This document shows positions 1 through 8,031 of a DNA stretch of 13,617 nt, piece by piece. The stretch is from JAIPEK01 sp041685935 (GTDB lineage Bacteria > Desulfobacterota > Desulfobacteria > Desulfobacterales > Desulfobacteraceae), in assembly GCA_041685935.1 (NCBI GenBank), contig JAWLES010000054.1:1-13617 (forward strand), given 5' to 3'. How positions within the stretch are numbered: position 1 is the first letter of the stretch; each line of letters begins with the position of its first letter. The position numbers and the translations under genes were made by a program. Below the pieces are notes generated by a model. That model saw only the letters and a list, made by a program, of their open reading frames with translations. It did no database searches and was not told where the DNA came from.

Positions 1-20
1 TGTCTCGATTCTGTTGCCAT
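1..20 (-). CDS. N-terminal edge of an unidentified gene
   Basis: On the minus strand an ATG at 18-20 is preceded by a strong Shine-Dalgarno sequence (AAGGAGG, 25-31) with a 4-nt spacer. Only six codons (M-A-T-E-S-R) lie in the window, so the product cannot be identified. An 8-bp inverted repeat (19-26 with 44-51) surrounds the ribosome binding site and could form a weak hairpin over it. The call rests only on the quality of the start signal and could be chance. Confidence 0.3.
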
Positions 21-129
21 GATGCCTCCTTGTCTTTTTGGACGGCATCATACCCCACGGCACAAGCCTGCGGAAGATGCGGTTTAATAACCGCTTACAA
101 AATTACAGACAAGATGTTACACTAACAAT

Positions 130-339
130 TTGGGCGGGGGGGTTAATTTATTAGATATTGAGGCTCAACCAGGAGATGAGAATGATATTCTGAATAATGT
201 AACTGACCAATCCTCTTCTATAGACATACTGGGAGACAACACTGGAAACCCGGGTTCACCCGTACCAGAACCAGCCACAATGATTCTTTTCGGTATCGGC
301 CTGCTAGGTATTGCAGGAGTATCCAGAAAGAAAAAATAA
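130..339 (+). CDS. Short PEP-CTERM sorting-signal protein, probably N-terminally truncated
   Basis: The C-terminus carries a textbook PEP-CTERM signal: VPEP at residues 45-48, a hydrophobic segment at about 51-64 and a basic RKKK end. In this family the tail targets exported proteins to an exosortase (EpsH/XrtA type), which cleaves it during export to the cell surface or the exopolysaccharide matrix. The 45 residues before it are polar and acidic with no recognisable domain. No signal peptide is visible, although PEP-CTERM proteins need one. The only start in frame is a TTG at 130 with no good ribosome binding site, and the frame is closed by TAA at 88-90. This is therefore either the remnant of a larger gene or a gene frameshifted upstream. 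The tail is certain; its status as a functional gene is not. A terminator follows at about 370-400. Confidence 0.55.
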   Translation: MGGGVNLLDIEAQPGDENDILNNVTDQSSSIDILGDNTGNPGSPVPEPATMILFGIGLLGIAGVSRKKK

Positions 340-369
340 TACAGCTTTAAAGTTTTAGTCGCTTAAAAT

Positions 370-400
370 AAGGTGGAGTCAATTATGGCTCTGCCTTTTT
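370..400 (+). terminator. Rho-independent terminator after the PEP-CTERM gene
   Basis: Arms 370-378 (AAGGTGGAG) and 389-397 (CTCTGCCTT) pair over 9 bp with two G-U wobbles around a 10-nt loop. A T-run at 396-400 follows. It lies about 30 nt after the PEP-CTERM stop codon, in the expected orientation. Confidence 0.6.
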
Positions 401-588
401 ATTTCAATTCAAGATTATAATATAAAATTGGAATATGGACTATTCTACTCTACTTGTAGTATAGTAGACAGAGCAATAATGCTATCAAAACGTACCATTG
501 AAATCAAGAACCAAGGCAGGACTGGAAGGCCCTATAATCGCTGACCAGCTTTAGGCCAAAATCGACTACTATAACGATCTATCCGGTT

Positions 589-1266
589 TCAATCGTCATA
601 AAGGTCCATATCAGGATAGTATTTTTTTGCACATTCCCGGCAGATGCTATGACTGAATTCCGCATTAGAGTGTTCTTGGATATAGGCTTCAAGCTGATTC
701 CAGTATCCTTTGTCATCTCGAATTTTTTTGCAGTGCATGCAGATAGGCAACATCCCCCTGAGAATTTTCACTTCTGACAAAGCTGCTTTAAGTTCTTCAT
801 TTTTTTCAATTAACGACAAATGGGCCTCTATAAGTTCTTTAAACTCATTGAGCGTACTCTCATAAATGCTTCCAAATTGATTTTCCTTATTATCTATTGC
901 GCAGATCGTTCCAAACATATGACCGCTTGACCAGCAAACTGGATATCCGAGATACGCAACCATACCATAATCAATTTCCGGTGCATTCTTCCATGAGGGA
1001 TCTTCCGGTGCGAAAGAAACTTGCAGCTTTTGGTTGTTTGTAACGACAGATTCACAATAATGTGTTGCCATCGAAACTTTATCCCCTGATTTATAAGGAT
1101 TTCCAGGAGACCGGGCAGATCTCATGATTTCTATTTCCGGTGGATGCACTCTTGTTATAATAGCTGACGGAACAGATAATATGTTGGCCATTATATCAAC
1201 AATATTCTGCCATTTTCCCAGGATATCTCCTGGAATTTCAGTCTCTTTACTTAGTATTTCAGGCAT
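589..1266 (-). CDS. GAF-domain sensory protein with C-terminal four-cysteine motif
   Basis: This 225-residue soluble protein has a GAF domain at about residues 15-155, including the GYPVCWSSGHMFGTICAID stretch typical of the last GAF strands. A short coiled coil follows at about 150-168. The C-terminus (170-218) carries C176-x2-C179 and C209-x2-C212 in the context LPICxxCKKIRDDKGYW...SHSICxECA. I recognise this module from the ends of many deltaproteobacterial sensor proteins; it is probably zinc-binding. No catalytic or DNA-binding domain is present, so it may modulate a partner. The ATG at 1264-1266 is preceded by GAGGT at good spacing. It begins 64 nt after the stop of the histidine kinase on the same strand, so the two are probably co-transcribed and may form one signalling pathway. 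The ligand is unknown. Confidence 0.85.
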   Translation of the reverse strand: MPEILSKETEIPGDILGKWQNIVDIMANILSVPSAIITRVHPPEIEIMRSARSPGNPYKSGDKVSMATHYCESVVTNNQKLQVSFAPEDPSWKNAPEIDYGMVAYLGYPVCWSSGHMFGTICAIDNKENQFGSIYESTLNEFKELIEAHLSLIEKNEELKAALSEVKILRGMLPICMHCKKIRDDKGYWNQLEAYIQEHSNAEFSHSICRECAKKYYPDMDLYDD

Positions 1267-1330
1267 TCTTACCTCACCATTTCAATTATTATTCGGCGTA
1301 CATATGGAAATCAGAAAACCCATACTAATC

Positions 1331-3640
1331 TTAATTCTCATCCAGCACTTTTCGAACGGTTTGGGCAATATCCCTGTTTAAGATCGGTTTCATCAGAAAG
1401 GCCTTTACACCTATAGCTTCGGCTTTTTGCTCATCGATCCGCTCACTGAATCCGGTGCAAATGATCACCGGTAGGTCCGGGCGAATCGCAATCATCGCAC
1501 GTGCCAGTTTCTCCCCGGTCATATTGGGCATGGACATGTCAGTGAGGACCAGGTCGAAGGCATATGGATCCATTTTAAATTTTTCCAGGGCATCGATACT
1601 GCCTGTGCTGGAAGAGACCTCATAGCCAAGTTTTTTCAGCAATGCCTCTTCCAGTTGTATAATCGGAGCCTCATCGTCCACAACCAGGATACGTTCATTT
1701 CCGGTGGGCAACGGTCTGTTTTTCTCGCTCTTTTCAAATTCCGCTGTTTTGTTTATAACCGGCAGGTATACATGAAAGGATGTGCCTTTCCCCGCTTCAC
1801 TGTAGACTTTGATATCCCCACCATAACTTTTGACAATGCCGTGTACCACTGACAGGCCCAATCCGGTCCCTTTTCCGTTTTCCTTTGTGGTGAAATAAGG
1901 ATCAAAAATTTTTCCCATCATATCGTCCGCAATGCCGGACCCTGTATCAGAAACCGTCAGCACAGCATACCGGCCGGATTCCATATTCTGACTGATAAAA
2001 TCTTCTGTTTCGAGATCAAATTCTTTAAGTCTTACTGCGATTTCTCCCACATCATCTTCCAAGGCATGAGACGCATTTGTAATCAGGTTCATGGCGATCT
2101 GGTGAAGTTGAGTAGGATCTGCTTCAACTGCACCGCAATCCTTCTGGATATCCTGTTTGATATGCACGTTTGCCGGTATTGTCGAACGGATTAACTTCAA
2201 AACTTCTTTTAAAACCGGCTGAATCTGGACAGGTATGGGCTGCTGTTCTGACTGCCTCCCTATGGCAAGGATCTGCCGGACCAGGTCTTTGCCTCGTTTT
2301 CCTGCGTTCATAATCTCTTTCAAGCTCTCACGTTCAGGACTGCCTGGATCGAAATCATCTATAATCATTTCGGAGATACCAAGAATCGGAAACAGAATGT
2401 TGTTGAAATCATGGGCGATGCCTCCGGCAAGCGAACCAATGGATTCCATTTTCTGGGTCTGCTGAAGTTTTTCATCTATTCTCTTCTTTTCTGTTATGTC
2501 GGTCAATTGTTCTATGACCAGATTGATCCCGCCGCTCTCATCGAGAACCGGATTACTTGTGCAAATAAAATGTTTTTCCAGCTCAGGAACATATTTTGCC
2601 AGAGTTTCCATTTTTTTGGTTGCCACAGCTTTTGATGTGGGACAAATTTCACAGGGGCTGGTCCTTCCGATCAGTTCATAACATTTTTTACCCTGCACGT
2701 CTGCTTCAGTAAGGCCCAAAAGATCATACCCGGCCCGGTTATACCTGACCACTGTTTGATCCGGCAGCTGTATTCCGATCACATCCTTTATAGCATCAAA
2801 AACACCTTCAAGAAGGTCTTTTTGGGATTTTAGTTCCATTTCAATATTTTTGGTATCCGTAATATCCCGAACCCATTCCATGAACATTTCAACCTTACCT
2901 TGTTTATCCTTCAGGGGAATCACTCTTAGATCCACCCATTTCCCGTCCGGTAATTGTACTTCTGACTGAACAGGAAGGCCGGTTATTAAAACGTTTTTGG
3001 CCAGGCAGTCGGGACAGGGATCATCAAAACCGCGGTAGGTGTTGTAGCATTTCGTACCCAAAAGACGCTTTTCCTCCGGCACAGCCCCATACCCCTGCCA
3101 GTTGCTATAAAGAATATTCATCTGCGGGTCATGTATAGAGATCATATCCGGCACAGCACCCAGCATTCTTTCAAATCGCTGTTTAGTTTCTCTTAAAACC
3201 TCTTCGGCCTGCTTGCGCTCGGTGATATCACGAACATTGGCAAGTATAATGTCCTCATCATGAACGCTGACCATCTGAATTGAAACTTCAACGTTAAATA
3301 CGCTTTCGTCTTTTGGTCTGCGGGCTTCCCAATCGAACAACAATTTTTTGCCATTTAAAACTTCTTGCCATCTTTCCAGTAGAACTTTCATTGACATTCT
3401 GGAACTGGAAACATCTTCAATACTCACTTCAAGTGCTTCTTCTTTTGTCAGCCCATATATCCGACACATCTTGTCGTTGACATCAAGAATTTTCCCCTCC
3501 AGGTCATGAATAAAGATAGCATCTTGTGTATTGTCGAATATTTTTTTCAGGCGATCTTCTGCAAAATTACAGTCAGCTTCCGCTTTCTCTAATTCCTGAA
3601 TTCGTTTTTCCAATTCTTCATATGTGGGTTTCACTGTCAT
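1331..3640 (-). CDS. Hybrid sensor histidine kinase (PAS-PAS-PAS-HisKA-HATPase-REC)
   Basis: This 769-residue protein shows no membrane span and is probably cytoplasmic. It begins with a short coiled coil (about 7-35), then PAS domains at about 31-142, 155-264 and 275-385. Next come a dimerisation/phosphoacceptor domain with H410 in GGIAHDFNN, an ATPase domain (N box 518-522, DTGSGI 565-570, GTGLGL 591-596) and a receiver domain (D655/D656, phosphoacceptor D701, T729, K751). All residues needed for kinase and receiver function are present. PAS2 has C198, C209 and C212; PAS3 has C320, C330 and C333. Both follow a C-Y...PC-x2-C pattern that may bind metal or sense redox state. The start ATG is preceded by GGGGG with 5-nt spacing. 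A GAF protein follows downstream. No response regulator with an output domain sits next to it, so its target cannot be named. Confidence 0.93.
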   Translation of the reverse strand: MTVKPTYEELEKRIQELEKAEADCNFAEDRLKKIFDNTQDAIFIHDLEGKILDVNDKMCRIYGLTKEEALEVSIEDVSSSRMSMKVLLERWQEVLNGKKLLFDWEARRPKDESVFNVEVSIQMVSVHDEDIILANVRDITERKQAEEVLRETKQRFERMLGAVPDMISIHDPQMNILYSNWQGYGAVPEEKRLLGTKCYNTYRGFDDPCPDCLAKNVLITGLPVQSEVQLPDGKWVDLRVIPLKDKQGKVEMFMEWVRDITDTKNIEMELKSQKDLLEGVFDAIKDVIGIQLPDQTVVRYNRAGYDLLGLTEADVQGKKCYELIGRTSPCEICPTSKAVATKKMETLAKYVPELEKHFICTSNPVLDESGGINLVIEQLTDITEKKRIDEKLQQTQKMESIGSLAGGIAHDFNNILFPILGISEMIIDDFDPGSPERESLKEIMNAGKRGKDLVRQILAIGRQSEQQPIPVQIQPVLKEVLKLIRSTIPANVHIKQDIQKDCGAVEADPTQLHQIAMNLITNASHALEDDVGEIAVRLKEFDLETEDFISQNMESGRYAVLTVSDTGSGIADDMMGKIFDPYFTTKENGKGTGLGLSVVHGIVKSYGGDIKVYSEAGKGTSFHVYLPVINKTAEFEKSEKNRPLPTGNERILVVDDEAPIIQLEEALLKKLGYEVSSSTGSIDALEKFKMDPYAFDLVLTDMSMPNMTGEKLARAMIAIRPDLPVIICTGFSERIDEQKAEAIGVKAFLMKPILNRDIAQTVRKVLDEN

Positions 3641-3715
3641 AGGAACCCCCTTTTAAAATTTTTTCGCTGGTGCCAAACACAGAATCATCCCAGGGCACTT
3701 TTATGGGTAAATCCG

Positions 3716-3744
3716 ATTATACACAAGTGAACGTAAAGCTGCAA
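3716..3744 (-). promoter_or_regulatory. Candidate sigma-70 promoter of the histidine kinase gene
   Basis: On the minus strand a perfect TATAAT (3716-3721) lies 17 bp after TTGCAG (3739-3744), a weak -35. Transcription would begin near 3708 and give a leader of about 70 nt before the kinase ATG at 3640. The surroundings are AT-rich. It is supported only by box matches and position. Confidence 0.4.
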
Positions 3745-3855
3745 TTTTTTTTTTCCTGATGTGAAAGTGTGACTTCGTTTCATAACTTTAAAAAAGTTCA
3801 ATTGCCAATCCAGTGAATCAACCGCCAGACAAAACCTTTTGGATTCGATTTCATG

Positions 3856-3876
3856 AAAACCGATCTACTCGGTTTT
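3856..3876 (-). terminator. Hairpin overlapping the stop codon of the cytochrome gene
   Basis: Eight-base arms AAAACCGA (3856-3863) and TCGGTTTT (3869-3876) enclose a 5-nt loop that includes the cytochrome stop codon TAG (3865-3867). On the minus strand the stem ends in four U residues followed by C, which makes a modest terminator. On the plus strand the T-run is longer (3873-3878), but no plus-strand gene precedes it. It most likely marks the end of the cytochrome operon. Confidence 0.45.
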
Positions 3877-5892
3877 TTCCCTGTACCCCATGGGCAGCTT
3901 TTTAAACCGGCCGCCGTGGAGAACCGGGTCACCTTCATAGCCCAGGGCCTTGAAGTCGATGTAGTCGGTCTTGTCCACCAGATTTCCTACATCCCTGCCC
4001 TCCTCTTTCATTTTGGCAAAATCCGTTCCCTTTTTGGCAATCTTTTTGAAATCCACATCCCGGTTGTCCTGGTGACATCGGTTGCAGGATTTTTCCCCTT
4101 TCAGGCTGTCATGGCACTGCACACAGGAGAGCGCCATTTCCGCCGGCATGACCTCGTGATCTACACGCCAGTACATCCAGGTCTCCTTCCATTTATACGA
4201 CCCGCTGAATTCAAGCCCGGCGGCTTCTGTGCCGTCCCGGAAAGCCTTGTCCCAGTCCAGATTTTTCCAGTATGCGGTTTTGTCCTCCCCGTTTCTGGGA
4301 AAAAGATGCGGAATCAGGATATGCAGGTACTCTTCATCCACTGCCTGGACCCCTTTCATTATCTTGAACGGGGTGATTTTGGAGTTCGGATCCTTGAACG
4401 CCCCGACCGGTTCAGTGATATTGATCACTTCCTGCTCAAGATTCACTTTATCCCCCATGAGCACCCGGTCCATATATCCATTATACCAGACGTAGTTCGG
4501 TACTGCGGATTCCTTCCATCTGAACTCCCCCTTTTTCCAGTGATAATCCGATTTGCCGTACTTGTCTTTTCTGACTTTCCTGCTCTTGTCGCCTGCTTTG
4601 GACCAGTCCCACCATGTCTTGGTGGGTTTGCATTTGGCGTATACCGGGGAATGACAGACATTGCAGGCAAGGGCATCGGTATGACGGTTCAAGTGATGTG
4701 AGATCAGGTTGTCGCTGTAATGCGGTGAACTCGAATGGCAGGTCTCGCAGGAAAACTTGCCTTCAACCACAGGCACAGAGGAGCTTCTGCCGGGTATTTC
4801 GTGGTTCCTGGTTTGGTGGCATTCAGTACAGGCGAAATCATATCCGCCCATGTGAACATCGCACATGCGGTCCGGCTGCAGCAGCTGCCTGGACAGATCC
4901 GCATGTTTGATGGCATCTCCCCCGCCGCCGTTAAAATGACAGGCGCCGCAGCTTGCCCTGCTGGTGTGGCCGACATTTTCCGCCACGTGTTTGAGATCGA
5001 CATTGTCTTTGGGCATACCAGCGCCCGGGGGGTCTTTTTCATAGGTGCCGGTGGTATCATGACAGACCAGGCAGTCAATTCCGGTCTGATCGGTGAAATC
5101 AAAAGAATCATCCTTCCATCCGTAACCTGCATGGCAGCTTGTGCAACGAGCCTCGTTGCTGATGGGGCTGATTCAGTAGTTGTTCAGGGCGGTCGTCCCC
5201 TTTCCGTGAAGGATCTTTTTCCGCTCGCCCGTGGTATACGGGGACGGCCCTTTCCACAGCCAGTGTGCGGTGGAAAGGATCTCCCTGCCCTGTTCCTCGT
5301 GGCACCTGAGACATTCGGTTGTCACTTCTGTCGGCTCCGGTTCCTCTTCAAGCTTGACCAACTCCTTGTGGTCCGGCACGTTGTTTAAATGACACCCGGT
5401 ACAGCTTACAGGACCTTTGGTCTGCTCTTCATGGCATCCGATACACTGCTGGTGGTACGCCGCCTTCAAGCCCATCCGCTCGGGGAAATCCGGCTTGAAT
5501 GACTCCTGGTGACAGGCGGAGCAGCGCGTGGTTTCCTTTGCATCCGATTTTTGAGGGCGAAGATGGTGGCATTTGCTGCAGTCGTTAACAAGTGCGGCAT
5601 GCCGTTTGTGTGCAAACCGGACCGGCTCGTAGTGATCCTCCCTCTTTTTGATTATGGGGCTGTCCAGAAGAAAGTACACTTGTGTAACATCATCCAGAGA
5701 AGTTCCCTTCTCCATAAGAGACAAGCGGCGTTCCATCATGCCTTCCTCTTTGACTTTTTCCACAAACGGCACCACTTCCCCGGCCCGCTTTTCCGCCTCT
5801 TTCTGGTCCGGCGCCACCCAGCCTTCGGCATTGGATAAACCGGTGCAGCAGACCATCAGAACCAGTGCGCTCCACAGTATTTTTTTCATCAT
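3865..5892 (-). CDS. Probable selenocysteine-containing 13-haem cytochrome c: c3-like module fused to Otr-type octahaem module
   Basis: Read through one in-frame TGA (5173-5175), this is a 675-residue exported cytochrome. A signal peptide occupies residues 1-22 (cleavage after S-N-A). CxxCH motifs begin at residues 105, 124, 150, 164, 194, 250, 274, 315, 355, 382, 410, 590 and 603, so 13 haems are predicted. The first four, with the FAHKRH and CxxCHH context, look like a class III (c3-type) tetrahaem module. From the CLRCH at 194 on, the sequence matches the octahaem tetrathionate reductase (Otr) family: TAHW-WKG, CTSCHAGYGWKD, CGACHFNGGGGD, PTKTWWDWSKAG, FKALGYEGDP. The CNRCH at 603 seems extra. 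The TGA falls at residue 240 in N-N-Y-TGA-I; I recall Cys at this place in Otr proteins. The downstream frame has no other defect and a SECIS-like hairpin follows. The chosen ATG (5890-5892) overlaps the HybB-like TGA by one base, with GGAGG 7 nt upstream. Otr reduces tetrathionate, nitrite and hydroxylamine in vitro; the substrate here is unknown. The alternative is a nonsense mutation. Confidence 0.85.
5143..5159 (-). promoter_or_regulatory. SECIS-like hairpin downstream of the TGA
   Basis: On the minus strand GCAACGA and TCGTTGC form a perfect 7-bp stem around GGC. With the top A-U pair open the apical loop is AGGCU. The 17-nt hairpin starts 13 nt after the TGA at 5173-5175. In the classical E. 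coli formate dehydrogenase H message, a mini hairpin of about 17 nt lies roughly 11 nt after UGA and has an AGGUCU loop, as I recall it. The distance, size and loop guanines agree. The hairpin is also inside coding sequence for the CTSCH haem motif, so some structure could be coincidental. Confidence 0.6.
5173..5175 (-). other. In-frame TGA, predicted selenocysteine codon
   Basis: The codon before it encodes Tyr (N-N-Y) and the codon after it Ile. Coding continues for 435 further residues to a normal TAG with eight more haem motifs. The 5' part (from 5892) and the 3' part are in the same frame, so no frameshift is needed. The position corresponds to a conserved Cys of the Otr family as I remember it, and Cys-to-Sec exchange is the usual pattern in bacterial selenoproteins. 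Confidence 0.75.
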
Positions 5893-7091
5893 CAAGACAC
5901 CTCCCCTGAATCCTGCAGTACAGGCAGGTATGTAACAAGAAATCGATAAATAAACATCAGCGCCGCCACTAGCCCGGCAGTGACCAGGATTTCTCCGGGT
6001 GCCGGGAAATAGGCTCCTTCACTCAACGGCGGCCTGTATCCCACGATAAATACATTCACCCGGTTGACCACCACGCCGCCGACAATTAAACAGCTTGCCG
6101 TAAACAAAGCTTTCCTGGACCGCCGGACCCGCTCGAACAACAGCATACCCCATGGCACGATCACGCCGAGCACCATTTCCACGATAAAAGAGTTGGTCTG
6201 TGCGGTGCCGTCCAGAAGGTAAGTCCAGGTACCGCGTACCGCCATGTCGCCGACTTTCAGCAACAGATAGGCCCCCAGGAGATAAACGGTGATCCGGGTC
6301 AGAGGCGAGAGCACATCCATCTCCGGATCGGTTTTGAAAGAAGATGTGGCGAGGGTTGTTTCAAACACCACCATTGGATACCCCACTGCAATGGCGGAGG
6401 TGAGAAACAGAAGGGGCAGAATCGGTGTGTACCAGAGCGCATGCAGCTTTGTCGGCGCAATGAGCATCAAAGACCCGAGACTTGACTGGTGCATGCAGGA
6501 GAGAACGACCCCGAGAATCACAAAAATCCACATGATTTTGTCGAGTATCCGGTCACCGATAACCAAAATTTTATCCACCAGTGTATTCAAGGCGGACAAT
6601 GCGCCCGGCAGGTTCACACGACCCTTGAACTGCTCTGCGACAATCGGGAAAAACTCGATATACAGAACATTCAAATAGATCATCACACACATGGCCACTT
6701 CGAACAGTACCGAGTTGAGGTTCCAGTTGAACATCGGTTTCCATATGGCCCAGGATCGGCCGATGTCCACGAAAAGGCCGAGCACCACAAAGGTATACCC
6801 CAGCATGGCCGTGAGCAAAGCCGGGCGGGTCACTGCTTCATAATGATGACGACCGAAAATGTGTGCCAGGGCTGCAGTGGAGAAGCCGCCTGCTGCCAGG
6901 GCAACACCTGTGGCCACATCGATTCCCACCCAGAGCCCCCAGGGCCGTGCAGTGGACAGGTTGGATACATACCCGATGCCTCCTGTGAAACGGGCGATCA
7001 CCGCCAATGCACCGGCGGCCATGAACGCGGCCATGACCAGAACTCCGGGAGTCCAGAATTTACGCCTGAGAGGTACCGGTCTATGTGTCAC
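5892..7091 (-). CDS. HybB/NrfD-family membrane subunit (quinone-interacting)
   Basis: This 399-residue protein is very hydrophobic, with about nine or ten membrane segments from residue 15 to 395. The stretches PWGLWVGIDVATGVALAAGG and WALWYTP-like motifs are typical of the HybB branch of the NrfD/PsrC family. Members are cytochrome-free membrane proteins that bind menaquinone and exchange electrons with a partner iron-sulfur protein. The GTG start (7089-7091) is chosen because AAAGGAGGTG lies just upstream; it overlaps the HybA-like gene by 11 nt. Its TGA overlaps the cytochrome ATG by one base, so translation of all three genes looks coupled. Together with the HybA-like subunit it would be the membrane module that connects the multihaem cytochrome to the quinone pool. 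Direction of electron flow cannot be read from sequence. Confidence 0.92.
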   Translation of the reverse strand: MTHRPVPLRRKFWTPGVLVMAAFMAAGALAVIARFTGGIGYVSNLSTARPWGLWVGIDVATGVALAAGGFSTAALAHIFGRHHYEAVTRPALLTAMLGYTFVVLGLFVDIGRSWAIWKPMFNWNLNSVLFEVAMCVMIYLNVLYIEFFPIVAEQFKGRVNLPGALSALNTLVDKILVIGDRILDKIMWIFVILGVVLSCMHQSSLGSLMLIAPTKLHALWYTPILPLLFLTSAIAVGYPMVVFETTLATSSFKTDPEMDVLSPLTRITVYLLGAYLLLKVGDMAVRGTWTYLLDGTAQTNSFIVEMVLGVIVPWGMLLFERVRRSRKALFTASCLIVGGVVVNRVNVFIVGYRPPLSEGAYFPAPGEILVTAGLVAALMFIYRFLVTYLPVLQDSGEVS

Positions 7092-8007
7092 GGTTCACCT
7101 CCTTTGATTTGTCATTTTCGGATGAATTGTTGAATTTGTACATGAGCGCTCCAAGGGCCCCGAAAAGAAGGATGGGAGACCACAGGTAACTGAAAAGACC
7201 GTGCTGGATGGTTTCAGCAAGTTTCGGCGGCGGGTTGTCCGGCAGGGTCGGAAGATTCACCTGTTCAAACTGCACGTCTGAAATGTACAGCCAGGATGTT
7301 CCGCCGACCTCCTTTTCTCCGTAAACATGCTGAACATACTTGCCCGGATTTTCACCAAGCCGCTTCTTAGCCAACTTTAAAATTGTTTCCCTGCGGCCGA
7401 AGGTGATGGCTTCAGTGGGGCAGATCTCGGCACATCCCGGCAGCCCGCCCTGCTCCGAGATCCGGTCATAGCAGAAAGTACATTTCATCACCCTGGGAGT
7501 GATGGGATCGTCGTACTCGTACGCAGGAATTTCAAACGGACAAGCCACCATGCAGTACCTGCAGCCGATGCATTTGGTCACGTCGTACTGCACCGCCCCG
7601 GTTTTCCCATCCTTTGTCAACGCCCCGACAATGCATGCGGATACACAGGAGGGATCCTGGCAGTGCATGCACTGGACTTTTACAAAACTCGGTACCGGCT
7701 TTTTAAACTGGTCCACACGGCCGATAAAATACCGGTTTATCACAGTATACGCATCATCATCAGGTCTTCTGTCCTCATCAAACACAGTGCAGTGACAATC
7801 GGTTATTTCCGGCACCGGCAGTTCGTTAACCCGACTGCAGGCCTCTTCACATTTCCGGCAGCCGATGCACCGGGTCAGATCCACAAGACATCCGTAAGCA
7901 TCCGGCGGGGCTTTGGAATCCCACGCCTCGGATTTTTTCGGGGATACAGCAGCAGAAGCGCCCGCAGCCCCGATTACCCTGAAAAAATTCCGTCTGTTTA
8001 GAAACAT
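7081..8007 (-). CDS. HybA-like iron-sulfur subunit with four [4Fe-4S] sites and a C-terminal membrane anchor
   Basis: This 308-residue protein starts with a twin-arginine signal (NRRNFFRVIGA, residues 4-14), pointing to Tat export and a periplasmic location. Sixteen cysteines form four ferredoxin-type sets: C47-C50-C53-C57, C113-C116-C121-C125, C146-C149-C152-C156 and C176-C179-C192-C196. This is the HybA/DsrO/PsrB pattern. A hydrophobic segment at about 270-290 would anchor the C-terminus. The start at 8005-8007 is preferred over an ATG 15 nt upstream because GGAGGA sits directly before it. It follows the TusA-like gene by 24 nt and overlaps the HybB-like gene. Its likely task is to carry electrons between the quinone-site membrane subunit and the multihaem cytochrome. 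No molybdopterin or hydrogenase catalytic subunit is present nearby. Confidence 0.92.
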   Translation of the reverse strand: MFLNRRNFFRVIGAAGASAAVSPKKSEAWDSKAPPDAYGCLVDLTRCIGCRKCEEACSRVNELPVPEITDCHCTVFDEDRRPDDDAYTVINRYFIGRVDQFKKPVPSFVKVQCMHCQDPSCVSACIVGALTKDGKTGAVQYDVTKCIGCRYCMVACPFEIPAYEYDDPITPRVMKCTFCYDRISEQGGLPGCAEICPTEAITFGRRETILKLAKKRLGENPGKYVQHVYGEKEVGGTSWLYISDVQFEQVNLPTLPDNPPPKLAETIQHGLFSYLWSPILLFGALGALMYKFNNSSENDKSKEVNRDT

Positions 8008-8031
8008 CTTTCCTCCACACATTTGCGGTTT

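Noticed and set aside
479..544. Short plus-strand frame of 21 codons beginning at ATG 479
   Set aside because: It is too short, lacks a ribosome binding site and resembles nothing I recognise.
3670..3675. TGGCAC on the minus strand upstream of the histidine kinase as a sigma-54 promoter
   Set aside because: The -12 element at the required distance reads AAAAA and lacks GC.
3853..4701. Long open frame (282 codons) on the plus strand opposite the cytochrome gene
   Set aside because: It lies entirely antisense to a haem-motif-rich coding sequence and has no domain pattern; it is a by-product of GC-rich codon use.
5017..5175. A frameshift or sequencing error separating two cytochrome genes
   Set aside because: The frame before and after the TGA is identical and the 52 codons between the TGA and the next Met encode two haem motifs typical of Otr. 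Only the TGA itself interrupts the gene.
4735..5388. Plus-strand frame of 217 codons across the TGA region
   Set aside because: It is antisense to the cytochrome on both sides of the TGA and shows no recognisable family. It does not explain the haem motifs on the other strand.
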